Shown one piece after another: positions 53,201 to 63,322 of a stretch of 64,000 nt of DNA. The notes beneath the pieces are model-generated. The model saw nothing but the letters and a program-made list of their open reading frames with translations, had not been told where the DNA came from and searched no databases. The stretch lies in NCBI GenBank assembly GCA_009767595.1, contig VSDK01020686.1, positions 68,496 to 132,495 of the forward strand, read 5' to 3'. A program made the translations under genes and the position numbers. Position 1 is the first letter of the stretch; each line of letters starts with the position of its first letter. Source of the stretch: Symbiodinium kawagutii (taxonomy: Eukaryota > Sar > Dinophyceae > Suessiales > Symbiodiniaceae).

Positions 53201-56200
53201 GGTTCATAGGGATTGTAACCATTGCCCCTGGTCATTATTAGATAGCCTATTAAAGATGGCTCATAGTTGATGATTAGCCAGTTCACCAACCACTGGTTAA
53301 TAATAGCTGGTTAATGGTAAATAGTAGGGGATGATAACCAACAATGGGGGATAATGGTTCATAGGAATTATAACCATTAATAGTGGTTAATGACCAGGGA
53401 TGATGATTAACCAGTATAACGGCTATGGGTCAATATTAACGCATCAATAATGGGGACTAATCACCAACAAAACTAGATGAAAAACAATGGTTAATGATGG
53501 GTGAAGCAGGGGTACAGGGTTTAGACTCACAGCTATATGTGGTGACTAACGGTTAGTGAACGTTAGTGATCGTTCCTACTGGTCACTACTAATGGTTAAT
53601 GCTTGTTGCTACGGGTGATGCTCAATACAGTACTGTTAATAATGATGAGTAAATAACGGTTGATGAGTCGATCATATATTAGCTACGTTGGTTTATAACT
53701 AGGTTAAGTACCACTGTGATAGGTATTTGTGTAGTTACATGGCTTATTAGCCAGCTTATAGCTAGGGGGCCCACCTTGAATGTGGTGAGTATGGTTCAAT
53801 GATGACTAGTGGCTAAGGATCAGAAATAATGGTTTAACACTGGTTGATAATGGTTACTAAAGGTGACGGTAGTGATTCATAATGAGAAGTAGTGGTTAAG
53901 AGTCAATAGATGTTAGAAGTGGTGAATTCATGATGGTTTAATGGTGCTTACCAATGTCAAGTCAAACTGCCAATCATCACCGAGGTTTTAAACCATCACC
54001 CAACCACAACGAACAATTTGCGTTTGTCCAAAAATGGCCAGAAATTGCTACTTTCATCTACTTTCTCTTTTCATCATAATCATCATAGGAGTTATTAACT
54101 TGGATGGCTTGGATGGTAAGTAGGTGCCACCATTCGTGGACAAATCCATATGGAATCATAGCTTCAACAAAAGCCGCCAGTGGATCATGCGTGGTTGGTT
54201 GATTTCCAGGTTCCACACTGATAGGGTCACACCTGATGCAGGAACCTTGCTGAGTGCTCCAGCATCAGGGAGTCTCACGTCTGGGTGGGATGTTCGCCTG
54301 CCCATTTCTTTGGGTTGATTGCTATCGACCCCATCCGTGCCATCACCATCTGGGATAGGAGGAATCGTTGATAGTGGTTAATAGTTAATCATGATGAATA
54401 ATGGTTGATAGTTAATCATTAACCACTATCAACCACTATCAAAACTTAGATTCCAAGTATGATTCGAAGTCACGATCCCATGCAGCGATGCAGATCCGCA
54501 AACAGTCTGAGATGTAGGACGATCAATCGATCAATCATGTCTTGCAGCTTCGCATCCTTCGAAAACTGACTGCTCAACATGCTAATCAAGCTACCTCAAG
54601 TTGGCCCCTTGAGATGAACAATGACCAAGAAGCCAATGTTTCGAGGAGTAGGTTTGTATCTTGCCAGGTGACTTGAGACCTACGCCTCGTTGCAATACTG
54701 GAGGGCTTACGACGTCCAGCGGTGCCACCCACCGGGCACCGGCCACGTTCCCTGGTGTTTCCCCCAACCTGGAGACATGACAAAGGAAGTTGGGGAATCT
54801 CAATGACCTGGCCACGATCGATGCATCCCTGGGGGCTGTGCATCCCGGGGGGAAGTGGCAACCCCAATCATGGTTGCTTCAGCCATTCCTAAATGGTATA
54901 ATCCACATATCTTAGTTGAGCATGGTTAGTTGAGTCATTCCTAAATGGTATGAGTCCCACAGAAATAGTATTTACAATGCCCACCGTTGCTGACCAGCTA
55001 CTAGGATTCAAGCGGTCACCTTCACCATGGTTCGGGTTTACTTCGCCCACCTTTTGGGGCATCTCTGGCAGTGCAGTCCACCTTGGGGGACGCAGTCCAA
55101 CTTGGGACATGGATCACATCTGATGCACGGTGCTTTCTCAAAATAGGGGACCTCCCAAATTTATCATTCACTATCAATCATTTATATCAATATACCAACC
55201 AGTTTTGGAGTACCCCCATTTGGGTGTTTCTCAAGCCATAGGGGTACCCCTAAATCATCCGTTACTAGTCATTTATAGCAATAAACCAACCATTTTTGGG
55301 GGTCCCCTATTTTAAGAAACCATTATTTTCAGAAACCCCCTAATACTGGTTCATATGGTGGCTTCTCAAAATAGGGAGCCCCAAAAATGGCTGGTTTATT
55401 ACTACAAATGATTAATAATGGATGATTTGGGGGTCCCCTATTTTGAGAAACCACCATATTGGACAGCCCAGGGCAGCACTATGGAACCCTTCTCCGCTAG
55501 GCCCAGGGCTGCGGCGCCTGTGGCTGTGCCCAAGGGACTTTGATGTTGATCCCGTTGGCCTTTTTGGAGTCCTCAAGCTGTGGCGTGGCTGGGGTGCTGG
55601 TAGGTAATGAGCTGGAAGTAGGGACCGCTATAGGGGGTTGGTTTATTACTAAATTATCATATTAGGTACAGTAAGCCTACGAACCGAACCGAACCGCACG
55701 AACCGAACCGGAAGGAATGGAACCGGCCAGGAACCGGTCAAGAAACCGAACCGGCCACGAACCGAACCGCAAATATTTAGGAACCGAACCGGCGAACCAT
55801 TTTCTTCACGACTGGCAAGTTTTGGGGCGTTGCATTCCAATATGTGGGACTGGGGATTAATGGCGCCCAACCGACGCAATGCAAAACAGACGCGACTGGT
55901 GTCTGCATTTCTAAACTACCCCGATTGTGACCTGGGCGGGGATTGATCCCACCACCGTTTCTAAACGACCTCGATTTTGAGCTTTTCGGGCCCCGAAAAC
56001 ACCAAAATCGAAGTCGTTTAGAACCCTTCCCTGGGGGGAATCGATCCCACCACCGTTTCTAAACGACCTCGATTTTGAGCTTTTCGGGCCCCGAAAACAC
56101 CAAAATCGAAGTCGTTTAGAACCCTTCCCTGGGGGGAATCGATCCCACCACCGTTTCTAAACGACCTCGATTTTGAGCTTTTCGGGCCCCGGAAACACCA

Positions 56201-59200
56201 AAATCGGGGTCATTTAGAAAAAATCAAACAAAGAAGTATAGGAACGGGGACGCCGGCTGGGAGCTTGGTCCTTATAAGTAAACAAAAACCTGAATTCGGA
56301 CGTCGGTAACGTCGCACTTATTCGGGGTAGAATTTTAAGGTAGAATTTTGATGATGCTAAAAGAACGTCCTCGTCAATCTCAGGTGACCTTCGAATCCCT
56401 TGGTTGTAATCAATGATTGTAAACTATAATACAAGCCTTTGGAACCGATCTCGAACCGAACCGAAAACATGCAAACCGAACCGAACCGAACCGAAGCAAC
56501 CAAAAACCGAAACCGAAACGGATTTTGATTCATAGATCCGGGCGCGAACCCAACCGAACCTAACCGAACCGAAGGCTTCCTGTAGGTATCTCATGGTAAT
56601 TCTGACGGGAAGGATGATTTGGGGGTAGCCCTATTATAGAATTACCCTTCCAGTCAGGGGACCGCTATTTCGGGAAGGATGATTTGGGGGTACCCCTATT
56701 TGACCATGGTGAGCGAACAAACCTACTTGGAGAAACCATCACCATATTCCATCCATAAATTGACCATGATTAACGAACCAACTACTCACTAACCATTAGT
56801 CAGGCTATTAAGCAACTATATCATGAAATTGGTTCTCACCGGTATCCCCTCATCAACCATCAATGGTGGCAACCAACCACCTGGGTGTCTCAAAATTTCA
56901 CAACGGGTATCCCATCCAGCGCACCGCTCGCTCTCCCACTGCCCTGTCCTTGTCTTCCGCAACCTTCGCCGCTTGTTGTTGCATCTCCTTCAGCTTTTGG
57001 ATGTCCTCAGCGCAAGATCCAAGCAGGAATATGCAGGGATCATTCCATTGAGCTATATCAGATAGAGCTATAGATTGGGGACTAGAGCTATAGATAGCAG
57101 CTTTCACAGCTGTAACTTGGTATTTAGCCACCAGCTTCCGGTTTTCTGTCAAACAGCTGGCTGATTGGCTGAGGGTGAATACCAGGACCAAGCAAAGGGT
57201 TCAACCGAAAGCTGACGGTCAGTTGGGGCCCGCCCCGGGGCTATGCTCAGAAAAACAATTCATGGTTGCTGTCTAGCGCTGGCCTTAAAAGGGGATCAAG
57301 AATTGACCGAAGATGCTCCCAAGTGATGATAAGTGATGGAAAATGATGATGAACTAATTTGATAGTGGTTGATTATGATTTATGATGGATGATGCCATGG
57401 AGAATAGTGATCGAAGAATAGTTCAGAAAGGACCATACATGTCAACAATGGATTTCTACATGTCCTAAGATTCTCCAAGTTGCAAAAAAAGCTCGCAACT
57501 TCTCGATAACGCTCTGGAAAGTTCAAACTAGATCACCTGTTTTAGCCTGGCGCATGACTCTGTTAGGACATCTCTTGCTTCGGGTCAAAATCACAACCAT
57601 ATTTAACCGTATGGGAGTTTCTCAGAATAAATCCCCAAACATGTGTTGATTCATCATTACAAATTGTAAATGATTAAAATTGGATGACAAATGGGTGTAC
57701 CTCTATGACTTGAGAAACCACCTTATTAGTTCTCGATGACTTCAGAAACCTATGACGTAAGAACCATCGTTAACCACCATTAACCTGCATTGTGTTGCTG
57801 GTATATCCCCTACTATTGTTGCTTATAATGCTCTACTATCAACCGGCTAAACCAGCTAGTTCCCTATGACTTCGGAAACCACCATTTGGCTTTGGGTCAG
57901 TTCGCCCTTAGTCCCCCTGGTTCCCCTGTCATTCACCAGCAAGTTTTCCCTATAGTTTTGTTGGCTATCCAACATCATTGGTTGGTTAACTGCTTGACCC
58001 ATAGCCATATGGTTGGTATATATCCCTATCCCTATAGTTCTCAGTTATCATCCCCTATTCCTAACCATTAACCAGCTGAGAACTGGTTGGTGAACTGCTT
58101 GACCCAACTCGCCATATCCACACCACTGGCCGTCACCCCTCCAAGGGATCCCTGGGACGGCCGCCAGCACCGGCCACCCCAACCGCACAACGGCACCGCT
58201 CTCCTGCTGCGAGGCGTTGTAGGCATCGTAGACCGGCGGAATGTAACCCTTGCGGCAGAAGGATTCCAGTTCCTGCCGTGCGGAACTGGGGAATGTCATA
58301 AGATGGCCAACCTGTTACTAACTTATAATAAGTACTTACAATAACTTATAAGATGACATAGCCTTCCAGTTGCTAACTTGTACTTAGTCAGCCAAATCCC
58401 AGTCACAACGAGCTGGTAGAAACCAACTGGTTGCCTACTATTTCATGGTAACTGGAAGGGTAGGGATGGTTGAGAACGGGTGAATCGGTGTTCTGAACTG
58501 GTGAATTGGTGGTAATGGCTCATTGGTAAAAATTGCTGGTTTAGTGATTCAACTGGTTAACAAGTCATAAATATATATATATGTAAATATATATATATAT
58601 ATATATACATAAGGTAGTTGTGCTGAACCACTTCTGCTGTTTCGTAGTGATCATTTTGTAAATTGCTCACAATTCATGGTTCATAAGAATATGGTGGTTG
58701 TGATGAACCAGTTAAACGCACAATGATGGCCGTCCGAATGATGTAAGAGAATAGTACCACTGATGATAATCGTGTTTGCACTTGCGGGCACGTAACTAGG
58801 GCTATCCTACTGAAAACCAGGGTAGTGAAGTCATCACCAGGAGAGATCAAACCCCGACGCTACCCCTCCCACAATGGCTACAAGATTGATTGGACCTTCG
58901 CCTATCGGTGGCATGTGACCAGAAATCATACAACAGAACCGCTGCTGTTTTAACAAGGAAGCTATTCATGGCTGCGTTGCAGAGGGTTTTCCAGCAAGAG
59001 CTCCTATACAAATCCTTACAGGCCTTGCCTGGTTGCTAGCATTTTCAAGCGCATAGTTGGTGAGATTCTCGAGCAATCCCAACGTGTATCCCACGACGAG
59101 GCTCACTTTTCGATGCGGTCTCTGTTCTGGGAGCCTATCAGTGATGATCAAAGAAATAAATCAAGAACAATCAAAATTACCTCAACAAATCCCAATGAAT

Positions 59201-61647
59201 TTCTCCTCTCCGGCCCATCCAAAATCGGCTTTGGGGCTTGTGCAGTCGCTGAGTGAAGATTCATTTAGTGATCAATTCCCAAACAGCTGGCAGTTGAGCT
59301 GCTGCAATGCCGGAGTGCAGTTCCCAGTGCCCGCCTGAATCTCATGCCGGATCTTGGACACCTAACGTTGCCAGAACGAGAAAAGCACAAGTCTCTCATG
59401 CTATTGGAGGCATCAGAACAACAGTTGGGGAATAATGACCTTGTGTATCCGAGTATCATTCTAGGGAATGATCGCTAACTTATGACTAATACTGTCGCAC
59501 TATGTTGTAATGCTTAAGAATGGTCCATGAATCATGGCTGGTAACAAATATAAATTCCTACCATGCCAGTCGCAAGACAGAATTGCTAATGAATACCTGC
59601 AAGGAACAAATATGATCGGCAATCACACTGCCCATTCGGCGGATGCTGAACAGGTGTTCGCAATCCGGCAATCAATCGAGATCCCTTGATAATCATGGGA
59701 AGATAAGCCCGCCACCCACACTTCACCCAGTGAGGGCTTATCAAGGCCGTATTAGCCACCATAAACTCTTGCAGAATCATGGGGTGGGGCCGCAGGTTTC
59801 CATGCTATTTGGGCATGTCCATGCTCCATAAACCTGTCCAACTGTCCAGTCTTACTGGGCTCTGGGGATCTCCATCAAGGGCAGTGTGCCGCCCAGCCCC
59901 AACGGCAAACTAATCAGTGGATTTTTTACCGACAAAGCATACCGTTGGGGTAAGTAACGTTAACCATCAGTCATACTAGGGGTATCTAGGGGTTCTGTTG
60001 GATACCTACTGTAGTCAATGGGGGGTGAAAAGGACCCGTCAAAAACGCTGGGGTTTTCTCAAGCCAGTTGAGAAACCACCAAGTGGAATCCTCCGATGCA
60101 GAGTCAATGTTGAGGAAGAGCCAAGGGAGGGATCCCCTCCTGCATGTGGTGGTTTCTCAAGCCATAGGGGATCCCAAAAATGGTTGGTTTACTACTATAA
60201 AGGATTAACATGGGATGATTTGGGGGTAGCCCATTTTGAGAAACACCCATGTATTCCACTGTATTCACTCCCGGGCCGAAAGTAGTTTCGTCCTGTCCCG
60301 CCGGAATAGCAAGAATCGGCAGCCCGAAAAAAGGATGCGGTTCATAATAAATCTTGTGGTTAGTATCATGTTATGACATCCCAAAATAGCAACAATCACG
60401 GGTACATGTACAACAACGATGAAGGATGCCTGCAAATATCAACTGAGGTTGGTAAATATCAACAATCTTGCCTACGATGCTATAGTTGATACATACCGCT
60501 TATAATCGTAAATATAAATCTCCTGCCTGTTCAACAACAGCCGACTGAACAGCTTCTGTAAACGTCACGCAACTTATAGTGGGTTGCTTATGGCTAAATA
60601 GTTATAGTCCCATTGATGATCCTGAAGCGGCTCCACAGTTGCTGCCGGTGTTTCTGCGATGAACGGGTCGCCCTTGGATACTCTGGAGAGTCGTTGAACC
60701 AAGTCATGAACCACGACGGGCGCGTTCTTCTCTGAGTCAACAGTTGGCATCTGGCTATGGGTCAGTTCAGCCTGTACCCCTGGTTCCCCGTCATTAACCA
60801 GCTCGTTTTCCCTATGATTTGGTGGGTCACTATAAGCCATAAACTTGATGGTCAACTGCTTGACCCAGCTGGCCATCTTGTTTGAACATCCTCCAGTTTG
60901 TGACGCGGTCCCCAAGGTCTTCTTGTTTCCCTCTGGTAATCTAACATGGCAATGGAAAATCCACCATTTTCTTAGGAAAACCCTGGAAAAACATCCATTT
61001 ATGGTGGATTTTCCATTGCCATGTTACTTGACCAGAGGGTTGTTGGTACCCAACCAGCCTTGCGATCGCCGTACGGTCCAGCCTCTTCTGTCGAGCGCTG
61101 GATGGAACGATAGACCTGACCGTCGTTCCAGGATAGCGATGACATCGCTGTACCGCCCTGGAATTCAATGGTTGTCAGTTGGTAATGCTGTTGGCTGTCA
61201 TGAATCTGGATATTTGCCAATATTGCGTGGTAAATGTTAAGAGTGGTTGATGATGGGGATAAAATGGGTTTGACTGGGCCCGGTTAATCATAGAACTCCA
61301 CGAGGGCGCAGCAATGATCACGAACCCAGCGGGTGGTTTGCAGGTGTTCTTTCTGATCTGGGCATTGTCCTTTAATCGCAGATCCTTTCCCACAGAATTC
61401 CAAGAACTCTGAAATCACCAAACCCAAAGCAACACCAACCTTTCATTGGATTTGTGCGCACGGAAAGTTGTTGTGCATGTGTATCTCAGTAGAATACTAT
61501 ATACATACAATGTACACATGCATGTGTACATGCAAATATGTGCTCATCTCCGCAGTATGAATATATTGTAGATTCCCCTCATTAAATATCATAAATCACT
61601 GTAAAGCCAAAGTAGTGAGAAAGTGTTCATCATCATCATCATCATCG

Positions 61648-61683
<36 letters not shown>

Positions 61684-63322
61684 ATCGTCATCGTGGTCAT
61701 TGTCGTTTATCATCATCGGCATCATCAGCAGCATCAGCATTAATGATCATCGATCATCAGGAATGTTCATCCATACATCCTTATCAATCATCATCAATGA
61801 TCACTATCATTTCCCCTGTTTGTAACGTACATGCATAAAAGCATAAATATCTGTATGTGTACTGTATCTGTATGACATCTACTTACATTTGCATGTAGCT
61901 GATTCTTAAGCCGTAGGGGTAGCCGCAAAAATGATTGGCTTCTTACCATAAGTTGTCAATATTGGATGATTTGAGGGTACCCCTATGGATTGAAAACAAC
62001 CATATGGCCATGGCACAGCACGGCAAAGACACTGTATATCAAAAAAATGACCCCTACGTCATAGCTAGATCTGTCACAACCATGAACCACAACGAGAAAA
62101 CATGACCATCCTTGACTCAGTCAACCCACATGCCATAGCCAGTAGCCATATATGGTGGTTTCCCAAAATAGGGGTGCCCCCAAATCATCCATCTATAGTC
62201 ATTTATAGTAATAAACCAGCCATTTTCGGGTCCCCATTATTGTTGGTGGAAATCCACCATTAGTTGGTTGGTTAACTGCTTGACCCATAGCCAGGTATGA
62301 ACCATGCCATATATGTAAGTCATGAACCACAACCAGCTTGACCCTTTCGGAAACGGTGGCCACGCGCCCGCGGCGCACGCGGCGCCTGCTCATAGACCAG
62401 CTTCAGATTGGTTTCGCGCTCATCGGGGCCCTGGCCCTGCGCCTGTTGCGAGGCTCGGATCGCGCATGGCAGGGCCACCGGGCCGCCGGGGTCGGCTTCA
62501 GCACTGGGATCCAACAACGGGTGAGTGGTAGCTGGTGAATGACCCCAAAAATAGGGGGAGTATACCTTAAGGTGGGTTTATAGTGGCTAAATTTGTGGCT
62601 TATAATGGTTAACACTAGAAGATAAGAAGCAACAAGAATGGTTGAAGAACTACTAGTTGGTTTATTCCTTCACATGGTTGATATTGGATGATTTGGTAAC
62701 CAACTATGTATGAGAACCATCAAGGTCCGTCAAAATCCATCAAGAAGGATTGTTTGGTGGTAAGTCGCCCTTTGGTCCAGTTGTCGCTGGTTGCGGGCTC
62801 TTGCTACTGTTCATTGTCCAACTATTGATGGTGGATGATTGTCCAATGGTGGTTACTATTACGCTTGGTTACTAAGGCAAATCACTCTTGATGATTATTT
62901 ACATGTTTGTTGAATATTGTTCGTTAGTAAGCACCACGAATGGTTCGGGGGCATCTCCATTCATAGATACACCCGTGACGAGATGTATATGTAGACAGAT
63001 CACTTTTTTCAGAAGCACAAGTAGAGAATATCAATCCAACAAATCTTGTGCTTTTCACTCCGGAAGTTGCGGCTCAACAAAATCCAGAGGTGCTTTCAAT
63101 CAACTTGAACAGCAATTTCCTTACTGAGATCAATTGGGATGTTGCTTTCCTTAATCATGCTACAAGAAAACATCGCCATCCAGGTGAAAAAATCGACCCA
63201 TGGCCCACATCCCGCGGATCATCCCCCAGCATCACCCATGGCGGTGTCACCTCCCGGCTGGACATGATGTGACCCAACAAGGAGTCCAACTCCTGGAAGG
63301 TGCCCGAGGAATAGCGAGCATC
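41716..63322 (-). CDS. Gene X: unrecognised multi-exon gene with a Pro/Ala-rich region
   Basis: At least 14 GC-rich islands on the minus strand, 2-4 kb apart or closer, each with one open frame bounded by AG and a GC, GT or GA donor. Eight islands (57,005 down to 42,556) join with consistent phase and give a coiled-coil-like stretch (DIQKLKEMQQQAAKVAEDKD) followed by a Pro/Ala-rich, low-complexity region. Upstream islands read like folded protein (for example SWNDGQVYRSIQRSTEEAGP). Neither the first nor the last exon was identified, and more than one gene could be involved. I recognise no family. Confidence 0.5.
42556..42602 (-). CDS. Gene X exon: AGSPLLPYRPVAAGA
   Basis: Acceptor TCAG|GTG, donor GCA|GCACGG (GC). 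Phase fits the preceding exon. Confidence 0.35.
42686..42850. repeat. Degenerate AAGGTTAGTAA(G)T tandem repeat
   Basis: About 12-14 head-to-tail units of 11-14 bp with drift, immediately after the 42.6-kb island. Confidence 0.85.
43521..43637. mobile_element. Family C inverted-repeat element (clean copy)
   Basis: 117 bp with ends GGCTATGGGTCAA and TTGACCCATAGCC and the internal CCCTGTACCCCTGGTTCCCC. Other copies lie near 1,200-1,316, 10,615, 28,003, 29,270, 36,425, 43,093, 47,479, 57,890 and 60,753. One copy was split by the LINE. Confidence 0.8.
44575..44632 (-). CDS. Gene X exon: APTAPAMVVTPPVPPAVVR
   Basis: Acceptor CAAG|GCG, donor CGGG|GTCCCA. Pro-rich like its neighbours. Confidence 0.4.
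45655..45721. repeat. CTGT/CTGC/CTAT tetranucleotide tract
   Basis: About 16 tetranucleotide units with three successive variants. Frames through it are artefacts. Confidence 0.9.
46555..46815. repeat. CCAACCATT minisatellite
   Basis: About 25 units of 9-11 bp (CCAACCATTA/TCAC/GCC variants), in a gene X intron. Confidence 0.9.
47159..47203 (-). CDS. Gene X exon: WGVPFEPASTLSGRP
   Basis: Fifteen codons; acceptor CCAG|TGG, donor CCG|GCTACC (GC). The acceptor lacks the usual G. Confidence 0.38.
47783..47888. mobile_element. Family A inverted-repeat element (best copy of eight)
   Basis: About 105 bp, from TGGTTGGTGGTTGAACCACC to AAACCACCAATCAG. Other copies lie at about 1687-1788, 2791-2890, 3029-3127, 11,874-11,974, 12,999-13,104, 37,188-37,285 and 41,919-42,027. 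None codes; this is a MITE-like family confined here to introns and intergenic DNA. Confidence 0.8.
48049..48064. repeat. Target-site duplication of the retrocopy (left)
   Basis: ATCATAAATCCTCATT, identical to 49444-49459. Confidence 0.93.
48065..49443 (-). pseudogene. Retroposed spliced-leader mRNA copy
   Basis: On the minus strand it begins exactly with the dinoflagellate spliced leader (CCGTAGCCATTTTGG then CTCAAG, 49443-49423). A 40-nt leader follows, then ATG at 49382-49380 (MAPKIKKAADDQ). The frame stops at 49118-49116 after 88 codons. The adjacent frame continues as KYESKAKAITSLLPRDASAR and MASANFENLEAEARSAR down to 48593, so a one-base slip in the C5 run near 49,126 has split one ORF of about 245 codons. 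The 3' end has a GCCGCC...GGCGGC hairpin and the tail GGAAATGGAAATGGAA. Flanked by a 16-bp duplication. The encoded Lys/Glu-rich protein is not recognised. It is a full-length, LINE-type retroposition product. Confidence 0.9.
49423..49444 (-). other. Relict dinoflagellate spliced leader (DinoSL)
   Basis: Complete 22-nt match to the conserved leader, including its 5' end, which abuts the target-site duplication. It proves that a mature trans-spliced mRNA was the template. Confidence 0.95.
49444..49459. repeat. Target-site duplication of the retrocopy (right)
   Basis: ATCATAAATCCTCATT, next to the 5' end of the spliced leader. Confidence 0.93.
49885..50019 (-). CDS. Gene X exon: Pro/Ala-rich
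   Basis: Forty-five codons, phase 0; acceptor CCAG|GCA, donor AAG|GCGAGG (GC). Begins APVPGSATPALPGNRARAPA. Confidence 0.5.
50238..50300. repeat. (AATC)n microsatellite
   Basis: About 15 units in a gene X intron. Ser-Ile-Asn-Gln reading frames come from it. Confidence 0.95.
52726..52811 (-). CDS. Gene X exon: SQGDTTEVPKEKYLE
   Basis: Acceptor TAAG|GCC, donor GAG|GCCACC (GC). Starts RLDPNRSRYRRHRS, strongly basic. Confidence 0.5.
54711..54768 (-). CDS. Gene X exon: VGGNTRERGRCPVGGTAGR
   Basis: Acceptor CCAG|GTT, donor GTC|GTAAGC. This frame is the one that fits both neighbours. Another open frame (LGETPGNVAGARWVAPLDV) cannot be excluded. Confidence 0.42.
55222..55463. mobile_element. Family B inverted-repeat elements, clustered
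   Basis: Two adjacent copies of a ~100-bp palindromic element, with a third just upstream from about 55,127. Ends read GTTTCTCAAGCC or GTTTCTCAAAAT, then AGGGG(T)ACCCC; the far end is the complement (TTTTGAGAAACCACCAT). Other copies lie near 4,672, 7,090, 12,320, 28,731, 30,440, 33,350, 33,849, 37,405, 42,209, 57,609, 60,140 and 61,893. Confidence 0.8.
55518..55571 (-). CDS. Gene X exon: DSKKANGINIKVPWAQPQ
   Basis: Eighteen codons, phase 0; acceptor TGAG|GAC, donor CAG|GCGCCG (GC). Confidence 0.5.
55669..56582. mobile_element. 914-bp non-coding element with TIRs and CCGAA arrays
   Basis: Ends CAGTAAGCCT and AGGCTTCCTG are inverted repeats (9 of 10), and TAGGTA is duplicated on both sides (55663-55668 and 56583-56588). 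Each end carries an array of GAACC/CCGAA pentamers in the same orientation, and the middle holds three 98-bp tandem units. No ORF. It looks like a non-autonomous DNA transposon with subterminal repeats, inserted in a gene X intron. Confidence 0.7.
55930..56223. repeat. Three 98-bp tandem units, each an inverted repeat
   Basis: Each unit has GTTTCTAAACGACCTCGATT, then TTCGGGCCCCG(A)A, then the complement CAAAATCGAAGTCGTTTAGA. Starts of the shared GTTTC are at 55957, 56055 and 56153. Confidence 0.9.
56925..57005 (-). CDS. Gene X exon: coiled-coil-like DIQKLKEMQQQAAKVAEDKD
   Basis: Twenty-seven codons, phase 0; acceptor TGAG|GAC, donor GCG|GTGCGC. Confidence 0.55.
58204..58272 (-). CDS. Gene X exon: ELESFCRKGYIPPVYDAYNA
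   Basis: Acceptor GCAG|GAA. The donor drawn is CAG|GAGAGC (GA). The frame stays open for about 40 more codons, so a later donor is possible. Confidence 0.48.
58567..58610. repeat. (AT)n tract
   Basis: Long alternating AT interrupted by GTAA; a self-complementary intron microsatellite. Confidence 0.9.
59010..59125 (-). CDS. Possible gene X exon: LVVGYTLGLLENLTNYALEN
   Basis: Open frame with good amino-acid composition, but splice sites could not be fixed. Limits are approximate. Confidence 0.28.
60622..60729 (-). CDS. Gene X exon: APVVVHDLVQRLSRVSKGDP
   Basis: Thirty-six codons, phase 0; donor CAG|GATCAT (GA). The acceptor AG|AAG lacks the usual following G. Confidence 0.45.
60929..61039. 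mobile_element. Foldback element with 39-bp arms
   Basis: Arms 60929-60967 and 61001-61039. The inner 26 bp (TAACATGGCAATGGAAAATC...) match perfectly and the outer CCCTCTGGT also matches; only a 4-bp stretch between them differs. Loop is 33 nt. Confidence 0.88.
61059..61157 (-). CDS. Gene X exon: SLSWNDGQVYRSIQRSTEEA
   Basis: Thirty-three codons, phase 0; acceptor CCAG|GGC, donor AAG|GCTGGT (GC). It lies 20 bp from a 39-bp-arm foldback. Confidence 0.52.
61628..61684. repeat. (ATC)n microsatellite
   Basis: About 18 units with one GTC variant. It produces a false poly-Ile frame. Confidence 0.95.
62386..62503 (-). CDS. Gene X exon: ends ERETNLKLVYEQ
   Basis: Acceptor CCAG|TGC, donor CAG|GCGCCG (GC). 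Peptide begins AEADPGGPVALPCAIRASQQ. The 5' junction phase does not fit the exon at 63.3 kb, so another exon probably lies between. Confidence 0.45.
63251..63322 (-). CDS. Gene X exon: YSSGTFQELDSLLGHIMSSR
   Basis: Twenty-four codons, phase 0 both ends; acceptor GCAG|GAT, donor GAG|GTGACA. Amphipathic helix-like peptide. Confidence 0.5.
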
